From the NCBI GenBank assembly GCA_964390795.1, contig CAYMLQ010000380.1, positions 1 through 5,373 on the forward strand: a DNA stretch of 5,373 bases. Reading direction: 5' to 3'. Within the stretch, counting starts at the first letter, position 1; every line of letters begins with the position of its first letter. Positions 1 to 3,527 of this stretch are shown here, one piece after another. Source of the DNA: CAYMLQ01 sp964390795. GTDB lineage: Bacteria > Verrucomicrobiota > Kiritimatiellia > RFP12 > UBA1067. A model generated the notes under the pieces. The model was not told where the DNA came from. It did not search any database and was given only the letters and a program-made list of their open reading frames with translations. Position numbers and translations under genes: made by a program.

Positions 1-250
1 TGGCCCGGCGGAAGAAGTCGAGCCCCATCAGCGTCGGCTCGCCGCCCTGCCAGGCGATGGAGGGAAGCCCCGCTTCAACCACCTGCCGGACGTAGCTCTC
101 CATCACCTCGTCGCTCATGCGGAACGCGCTCTCCGGATAGAGCGCCGCCTTCTTCAGGAAAAAGCAGTAGGCGCAGTCGAGGTTGCACTGCGCGCCCGTC
201 GGCTTGGCCATGACGTGAAAGGCGGTCGGTGTTGTTTGGGGAGTGGGCAT
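1..250 (-). CDS. Anaerobic sulfatase-maturating enzyme (radical SAM), N-terminal part
   Basis: This is the first 83 codons of a minus-strand gene whose 3' end runs off the left edge. The translation has Cys22-Asn-Leu-Asp-Cys26-Ala-Tyr-Cys29, the CxxxCxxC motif that holds the [4Fe-4S]-SAM cluster, followed by FFLKK. It also has WQGGEPTLMG (residues 67-76), whose GGEP is the SAM-binding motif of radical SAM proteins. MAKPTGAQCNLDCAYCF closely matches the start of anSME/AtsB enzymes, which oxidise an active-site Cys or Ser of type I sulfatases to C-alpha-formylglycine in the cytoplasm without oxygen. The C-terminal SPASM region, which carries two auxiliary clusters in this family, is not visible. 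The ATG at 248-250 is chosen because it gives the usual short leader before the FHVMAKP block; an internal Met14 is possible. Neither start has a clear Shine-Dalgarno sequence. A sulfatase gene on the same strand lies about 3.3 kb upstream and is a plausible client. Confidence 0.93.
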   Translation of the reverse strand, partial: MPTPQTTPTAFHVMAKPTGAQCNLDCAYCFFLKKAALYPESAFRMSDEVMESYVRQVVEAGLPSIAWQGGEPTLMGLDFFRRA

Positions 251-258
251 ATTGAAAC

Positions 259-335
259 TCAGAATACAGAAGTCAGAATACAGAAGTTAGAATCAAGAAG
301 TCAGAATCAAGAAGTTAGAAGTCAGAATTCAGGAT
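259..335. repeat. Heptanucleotide tandem repeat, block 1
   Basis: Eleven consecutive 7-bp units run in register: TCAGAAT, ACAGAAG, TCAGAAT, ACAGAAG, TTAGAAT, CAAGAAG, TCAGAAT, CAAGAAG, TTAGAAG, TCAGAAT, TCAGGAT. The consensus is NNAGAAK, with a higher-order 14-bp period in the first four pairs. On the minus strand the unit reads TTCTGNN. The block ends only 8 bp from the anSME start codon, so it fills that gene's 5' leader or promoter region. It has no coding potential of its own. It is low in GC compared with the genes around it. Confidence 0.9.
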
Positions 336-485
336 GACCTGCGAATAGGCGTCCATAGGTCTCTGACTGGGGGAATGTCCGAGAGAGCCGGTAAGTCGCA
401 AGTACAAGCTGATGCGCCTTCTGCCACACCACTAAGTCCTCAAAACTCTTTGCTCTTGCTCTCACTCGATCCGTACCTTCCCTTT
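336..485. other. Unassigned spacer between two opposed repeat blocks
   Basis: This stretch of about 150 nt between the two heptad blocks holds no convincing gene. A short plus-strand reading frame beginning near 375 gives a Ser/Leu-rich peptide that runs into the repeat and has no recognisable domain or ribosome binding site. No promoter or intrinsic terminator stands out. In a minus-strand transcript it would be the loop between two complementary repeat arms. It could also be eroded remains of a lost gene, but I could not identify one. Confidence 0.5.
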
Positions 486-561
486 TCTGCTTCTGCCTAC
501 TGCCTTCTGGATTCTAGATTCTGGCTTCTGGCTCCTGGCTACTGGATTCTGTCTTCTTGCA
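486..561. repeat. Heptanucleotide tandem repeat, block 2 (opposite orientation)
   Basis: A leading six-mer TCTGCT is followed by 7-bp units in register from 492: TCTGCCT, ACTGCCT, TCTGGAT, TCTAGAT, TCTGGCT, TCTGGCT, CCTGGCT, ACTGGAT, TCTGTCT, then the degenerate TCTTGCA. Here the TTCTGNN unit reads on the plus strand, whereas in block 1 it reads on the minus strand, so the two blocks form an imperfect inverted repeat. The right part of the block overlaps the 3' end of the minus-strand membrane protein gene and encodes its last 15 residues and stop codon. Confidence 0.88.
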
Positions 562-942
562 ACTCAAAAACCTCCTCACGACCCGGTTGACCGGGCCACG
601 CAGCAGGAAATACGGCACAATCGCCAAGGCACACGCGACGGTCAGCGTTTCGACGGGATAGAACCGGTCACAGACTTTCCACTGGTAGATGAGGTCGAGC
701 ACGACCGCGAGAGTGAAGAGCTTGCCCACATGCTTCCATCCGTCCTTGATCATATCCCAACGATATTCCCGATTACAAACAAACTTCCAAAGAAACGCCT
801 CCTTGCCAGTCTTCGCATCCTTAATCCCACTCATAACCGCAAATAGAACCGCCATGGTCGGCTGCAGGATGAACCGGAAATGCAGAGGCCCGTCCAGCCG
901 TCCGAACAAATTCTCAAAGAATCGGTGTATGATCTCTTCCAT
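514..942 (-). CDS. Small conserved integral membrane protein of unknown function
   Basis: The product is 142 residues. Hydrophobic segments lie at about 25-38, 74-86 and 97-115, with a charged stretch between (residues 40-72) and a conserved-looking RGPVNR motif at 115-120 just after the last segment. The RLDGPLHFRFILQPTMA region near the N-terminus and RGPVNR recall uncharacterised small membrane proteins found in many bacteria; this is from memory and no function is known to me. The ATG at 940-942 is well supported by an AAGGAG Shine-Dalgarno 5 nt upstream that overlaps the stop codon of the DUF202 gene, so the two are very likely co-translated. Residues 128-142 (CKKTESSSQEPEARI) are encoded wholly by the 7-bp tandem repeat, so the ancestral C-terminus probably ended near residue 127 and was extended when the repeat invaded or expanded. 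The protein could be a partner of the DUF202 protein. Confidence 0.85.
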   Translation of the reverse strand: MEEIIHRFFENLFGRLDGPLHFRFILQPTMAVLFAVMSGIKDAKTGKEAFLWKFVCNREYRWDMIKDGWKHVGKLFTLAVVLDLIYQWKVCDRFYPVETLTVACALAIVPYFLLRGPVNRVVRRFLSCKKTESSSQEPEARI

Positions 943-947
943 GCTCT

Positions 948-954
948 CTCCTTA
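948..954 (-). promoter_or_regulatory. Shine-Dalgarno overlapping the upstream stop codon
   Basis: Read on the minus strand, TAAGGAG contains both the TAA stop of the DUF202 gene and a strong AAGGAG ribosome binding site. It lies 5 nt before the ATG of the small membrane protein gene. The arrangement fixes that start and implies translational coupling of the two genes. Confidence 0.85.
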
Positions 955-1377
955 GAACACCTCGGTCCGGGTCAGAATCGTGACGAACAGGAACAGGCCC
1001 AAGAGCCCCACGAGGGCGCCGATCACCAGGGAGAAATCACCCTTGACCTTGTAAACTTTCCCGCTCATCTCGTTCAGTTGCTTGGCCGTCTTGAAATACT
1101 CGTAGGTGCCCATACAGATCGACGCGATGCCAAGGAAGATCAGCATCAGGCCGAGGCGTCGCGCGGTATGCTCATGCAGCCCCGCCATCTTGTTCGTGCT
1201 AACGGTCGTCGCCGCCGCCTGAAGGATCTTGTGGATCGCGAAGCCGAAGCTGATCAGGGAGGTGCCGGTGCGGACCCACGCCATCATGGTCCGGCTGGCC
1301 GCCATGATGGTTCTCTGCACCGCCAGCTCCGTCCTCTCTTCCGCCAACTCGTTGGCCGTCTTTCCTGTTTCAGTCAT
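952..1377 (-). CDS. DUF202 (YidH-like) membrane protein
   Basis: The product is 141 residues. It has a charged N-terminus (ELAEERTELAVQRT) leading into AASRTMMAWVRTGTSLISFGFAI at about 26-48, which is the hallmark of the DUF202/YidH family (typically LAxERTxLAWxRTxxxLIxFGF). Three membrane segments are visible at about 38-53, 75-94 and 116-135, the usual topology for this family. The family is widespread in the inner membrane of bacteria and has no established biochemical role. The ATG at 1375-1377 is preceded by GAGGAGT about 6 nt upstream. The gene is first in a likely two-gene operon with the small membrane protein, 9 nt apart. It is divergent from the outer-membrane protein gene. Confidence 0.92.
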   Translation of the reverse strand: MTETGKTANELAEERTELAVQRTIMAASRTMMAWVRTGTSLISFGFAIHKILQAAATTVSTNKMAGLHEHTARRLGLMLIFLGIASICMGTYEYFKTAKQLNEMSGKVYKVKGDFSLVIGALVGLLGLFLFVTILTRTEVF

Positions 1378-1403
1378 GTGTTACTCCTCGTCCGTAACTT
1401 TAG

Positions 1404-1423
1404 CCTTCGCCGTTCGGCGAGGG
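1404..1423 (-). promoter_or_regulatory. Possible 5'-UTR hairpin ahead of the DUF202 gene
   Basis: CCTTCGCC (1404-1411) and GGCGAGGG (1416-1423) can pair over 8 bp, with one G-U on the plus-strand RNA, around a 4-nt loop. It sits just upstream of the DUF202 Shine-Dalgarno, so it would lie in that gene's leader RNA. There is no T-run directly after it on either strand, so it is not an intrinsic terminator. It may be incidental. Confidence 0.25.
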
Positions 1424-1534
1424 TGACCCAGGCAATCTGGTCCCGTTTTTGTGTCGTGATACGAAACATGTGCAGTTACATTGCTTGAAACGTGCCAACC
1501 TGACGCGCGAGAAAGTGCCTGTCCGAAAAGTCAC

Positions 1535-1599
1535 TTAATCAAGGAGTATACCCACTCTTGTTTGACAAATCAACCGGCTCGTAACTTGCTCTTGATTAA
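1535..1599. repeat. Perfect 9-bp inverted repeat in the divergent promoter region
   Basis: TTAATCAAG at 1535-1543 is the exact reverse complement of CTTGATTAA at 1591-1599, with 47 nt between the arms. The right arm overlaps the predicted -35 box of the outer-membrane protein gene. A direct repeat lies in the same zone: ATCAACCGG at 1569-1577 and ATTAACCGG at 1595-1603, 26 bp apart with one mismatch. These could be operator half-sites for a regulator acting on one or both divergent genes. No regulator gene is present in the window to support this. Confidence 0.45.
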
Positions 1600-1621
1600 C
1601 CGGTGATTCTTTGCTTAGAAT
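1592..1621 (+). promoter_or_regulatory. Sigma70-like promoter for the outer-membrane protein gene
   Basis: TTGATT (1592-1597, 4 of 6 to TTGACA) is followed after 18 nt by TAGAAT (1616-1621, 5 of 6 to TATAAT). Transcription would begin near 1628, giving a leader of about 37 nt before the ATG at 1665. A perfect TTGACA at 1562-1567 has no matching -10 box at the right distance. No equally good promoter was found on the minus strand for the DUF202 gene. Confidence 0.55.
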
Positions 1622-1664
1622 ACGGCGTCAACACAATAGTTTTCAAGAAAGGACGCACATCAAC

Positions 1665-2624
1665 ATGAAGCCATGTAGTCAGGTCATCCAGTTCTTAGTC
1701 GTTGCGGCGCTGGCCGCGCCGTTGATCGCCGAGGAGGCCAGCAGCGGGCACTACTCTCCCGGAGCGTCGGCCTCGTTTATTGACGCGCTGCCGTATGAGC
1801 CCGGCTTTGCCTATGTGAATCAGTTCGTCTACTACGGAGGCGATATCTCCGGCAGCAAAACGATGCCCTTGGGACGGAATCTCGCCACGGGCGTCGACGC
1901 CACCTCTTACGCCGACATCCATGTGCTAGTGTACCAAAGCGCCTTCGAAATACTGGGCGGACGGTATGCGGCGGCGGCGGCGGTTCCCCTCGCCCGTCTC
2001 GACCTCGACATTTCAGGATCGATCACCGGGCCGCGGGGCAGGGCGCTCAACGGCGGCGTTTCGGACCGTTCCGAGGGCCTTGGCGACATTTATATGGCGC
2101 CGTTTATGTTGGTTTGGAAGAAAGGCGACTTCACGTACGACACCCGTCTCGGCGTTTTTGCGCCGACCGGCAAGTATGACAAGGACGATCTCGCAAACCT
2201 CGGCAAGAATTTCTGGACGCTGGAGCCCAGCGTGTCCCTGTGCTATCTCGGCAGCAAGAACGGGATCGAGGTCTCGACGTTTGCCGGAATGGACTTTAAC
2301 ACCGAGAACCAGGATACCGATTACAAAAGCGGCACGCAGTTTCATGTCGATGCGACGGTGGCCCAGCATCTGCCGCTCGGCAAGGGTTTCGCCGGAGTCG
2401 GCGTCAACGGCTTCTACTACCAGCAGATCACCGGCGACAGCGGGGACGGCGCCGTGCTGGGCGACTTCAAAGGACGGACCGCCGGCCTCGGCCCGGTGCT
2501 GTCTTATCTCGCCAAAATCGGCGATCACAACCTGTTGGTCGAGGTGAAGTGGCTGAAGGAGCTGGAGACCGAGAACCGCCTCGAAGGCGACTATGTGTGG
2601 GCCAAAGTGGCCGTGACTTTCTAA
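1665..2624 (+). CDS. SphA/MetA-type outer-membrane beta-barrel transporter
   Basis: The product is 319 residues. Residues 1-22 form a signal peptide with a hydrophobic core (VIQFLVVAALAAPLIA), probably cleaved near IA-EE. The mature part is rich in alternating aromatic and glycine strands and ends in AKVAVTF, the terminal Phe expected of an outer-membrane barrel. GLGDIYMAPFML (138-149), LGVFAPTGKYD (162-172), NFWTLEPSVS (182-191) and HVDATVAQHLPL (227-238) match the MetA-pathway-of-phenol-degradation / SphA transporter family (PF13557-like). Members are thought to pass hydrophobic or aromatic compounds across the outer membrane; the substrate here cannot be read from sequence. The open frame extends upstream to a TTG at 1611, but the ATG at 1665 is preferred because it starts the signal peptide and lies downstream of the predicted promoter. 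An AAAGGA element sits about 12 nt before it, a rather long spacing. Codons 102-106 are five GCG in a row. Confidence 0.88.
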   Translation: MKPCSQVIQFLVVAALAAPLIAEEASSGHYSPGASASFIDALPYEPGFAYVNQFVYYGGDISGSKTMPLGRNLATGVDATSYADIHVLVYQSAFEILGGRYAAAAAVPLARLDLDISGSITGPRGRALNGGVSDRSEGLGDIYMAPFMLVWKKGDFTYDTRLGVFAPTGKYDKDDLANLGKNFWTLEPSVSLCYLGSKNGIEVSTFAGMDFNTENQDTDYKSGTQFHVDATVAQHLPLGKGFAGVGVNGFYYQQITGDSGDGAVLGDFKGRTAGLGPVLSYLAKIGDHNLLVEVKWLKELETENRLEGDYVWAKVAVTF

Positions 2625-2626
2625 CG

Positions 2627-2639
2627 CGGGCTCCGCCCG
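2627..2639. terminator. Weak hairpin between convergent genes
   Basis: CGGGC (2627-2631) and GCCCG (2635-2639) flank a 3-nt loop in the 27-nt gap between the two convergent stop codons. The stem is only 5 bp and neither strand has a U-run after it, so it would be a poor intrinsic terminator. It is listed because it is the only structure in the gap. Confidence 0.2.
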
Positions 2640-2651
2640 AAACCCAAGGAG

Positions 2652-3368
2652 TTAGCGGCGATCTTTGGACCGGCCGCTTTTCTCGATCAGGCGCTCGTGA
2701 AGCTGCGCGGCCCAGAAGTCGCAGGCGTCCTCAGCCGTGTGCCACCTGCTGAACTTGTCGAACTTGCCGGTGTACTTGCGGCCGACGCGGGCGTCCACCG
2801 CCGCGAAGAGCCGCTGGCCGGTCAACGAGTCCAGCCCTTCGCACTCCGCGCCGATCTCGCCGACGGAGAGCGACTTACCGGTGAGGCCCGCCTTGACAAC
2901 ATTGAGCGCGATGCCGATCGGAACGACGGAGGAGAGGGTGTCGAGCACAACCATGGAGCCCTTGGCCTCCGTGATGGCCACCCGCACGCGCATCACGTCA
3001 GGGCCGGGCTGGCTGACCAGCGCGTAGTCTTTCTTCAAGCTCTCGCGCAGCGCGGCGTCGAAATAGTTCACCAGCATTTGCTGTTTCTCTTTGGACAGCT
3101 TGGCCATGCTGCTGTCCTTGCTCGACGCGTAGGCGCGCACGGGATCGAGCAGGATCTTGGTGTACCCGCGGAAGTTGGCTTTCGGATCGATGTAGCTCAG
3201 CATCGCCGTGTCGCCGCCATAGTCTTTCAGCTGGCTATAATCGCCCAGGAACCCAGATCCTTTTACCGAGCGTTTCTGTACGGTCGACGCGCAGCCGCTC
3301 AGCAGCAGTGCGCCCATGAAGGCCGCGCCGGCGAGGCAGCAGCCAGAGGTGAGTTGGTTCTTGTTCAT
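2652..3368 (-). CDS. DUF3313-family lipoprotein
   Basis: The product is 238 residues. It begins with a lipoprotein signal: hydrophobic GAAFMGALLLSGC with lipobox Leu23-Ser24-Gly25-Cys26, so it would be lipidated at Cys26. Ala at +2 favours the outer membrane. The mature N-terminus contains SGFLGDYSQL (38-47) and YIDP (59-62), then GYTKILLDPVRAY (68-80), the pattern of DUF3313 lipoproteins. A Gly/Val-rich hydrophobic stretch at about 138-162 sits mid-protein and could be a glycine-zipper-like segment. The family has no established function. The start is taken at 3366-3368 rather than an upstream in-frame ATG, because AAAGGAAG lies 5 nt before it and the signal peptide then begins MNKNQ. It converges on the beta-barrel gene with a 27-nt gap. 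The remnant of another outer-membrane gene lies 55 nt upstream on the same strand, so the lipoprotein may once have been its operon partner. Confidence 0.85.
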   Translation of the reverse strand: MNKNQLTSGCCLAGAAFMGALLLSGCASTVQKRSVKGSGFLGDYSQLKDYGGDTAMLSYIDPKANFRGYTKILLDPVRAYASSKDSSMAKLSKEKQQMLVNYFDAALRESLKKDYALVSQPGPDVMRVRVAITEAKGSMVVLDTLSSVVPIGIALNVVKAGLTGKSLSVGEIGAECEGLDSLTGQRLFAAVDARVGRKYTGKFDKFSRWHTAEDACDFWAAQLHERLIEKSGRSKDRR

Positions 3369-3423
3369 TGTTTCTTCCTTTCGTTGTTTTGTGTGGCCGC
3401 CAACGTGCGACAATCGAGTCGGT

Positions 3424-3498
3424 TCACTTCGGGAACAGCAGCGTGAGTCCCGCCCGGAAGCCGAAGTCTTCCGGGCCGCCGTCCGGCGAATCCACCCA
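3424..3498 (-). pseudogene. C-terminal remnant of an outer-membrane beta-barrel gene
   Basis: The minus strand here reads, in one frame to a TGA at 3424-3426, WVDSPDGGPEDF followed by GFRAGLTLLFPK. Codon use is GC-rich at third positions like the neighbouring genes. The alternating hydrophobic pattern GFRAGLTLLF looks like the last strand of an outer-membrane barrel. Upstream the frame enters a 7-bp repeat (ACAGCCT twice) and meets a stop at 3514-3516. No start codon or ribosome binding site precedes it, so it cannot be a working gene. I read it as the tail of a gene whose front was deleted. The fragment is short, so the family is uncertain and chance resemblance is possible. Confidence 0.5.
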
Positions 3499-3501
3499 AT
3501 A

Positions 3502-3515
3502 ACAGCCTACAGCCT
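3502..3515. repeat. Small heptanucleotide repeat, block 3
   Basis: Two exact copies of ACAGCCT lie in tandem, flanked by CCCAATA on the left and ATTACCC on the right. The 7-bp period is the same as in blocks 1 and 2, and the CCTAC core recurs in block 2 (TGCCTACTGCCT). It lies between the sulfatase stop codon and the outer-membrane remnant, at the point where the remnant's coding sequence ends. Confidence 0.55.
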
Positions 3516-3527
3516 ATTACCCTTTTC

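Noticed and set aside
259..335. Block 1 as a CRISPR array
   Set aside because: The units are 7 bp and contiguous, with no spacers and no cas genes in view.
375..590. Short plus-strand reading frame through the spacer and repeat block 2
   Set aside because: It has no ribosome binding site or recognisable domain, and its C-terminal half is just translated repeat.
582..595. CCCGG-TTGA-CCGGG hairpin resembling a terminator stem
   Set aside because: It lies inside the membrane protein gene, within the codons of the conserved RGPVNR motif, and has no U-run after it.
1404..1449. Hairpin plus downstream T-run (1445-1449) as an intrinsic terminator
   Set aside because: The T-run is about 20 nt past the stem, too far for an intrinsic terminator, and no plus-strand gene ends here.
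1562..1567. Perfect TTGACA as a -35 box
   Set aside because: No acceptable -10 hexamer lies 16-18 nt downstream; the TTGATT/TAGAAT pair further on is better.
1611..1664. N-terminal extension of the beta-barrel protein from a TTG start
   Set aside because: It would put 18 polar residues before the signal peptide, and its first bases overlap the predicted -10 box.
2697..3446. Long plus-strand reading frame opposite the lipoprotein gene
   Set aside because: It is the antisense shadow of a GC-rich gene with a clear lipoprotein signal, lipobox and ribosome binding site on the minus strand.
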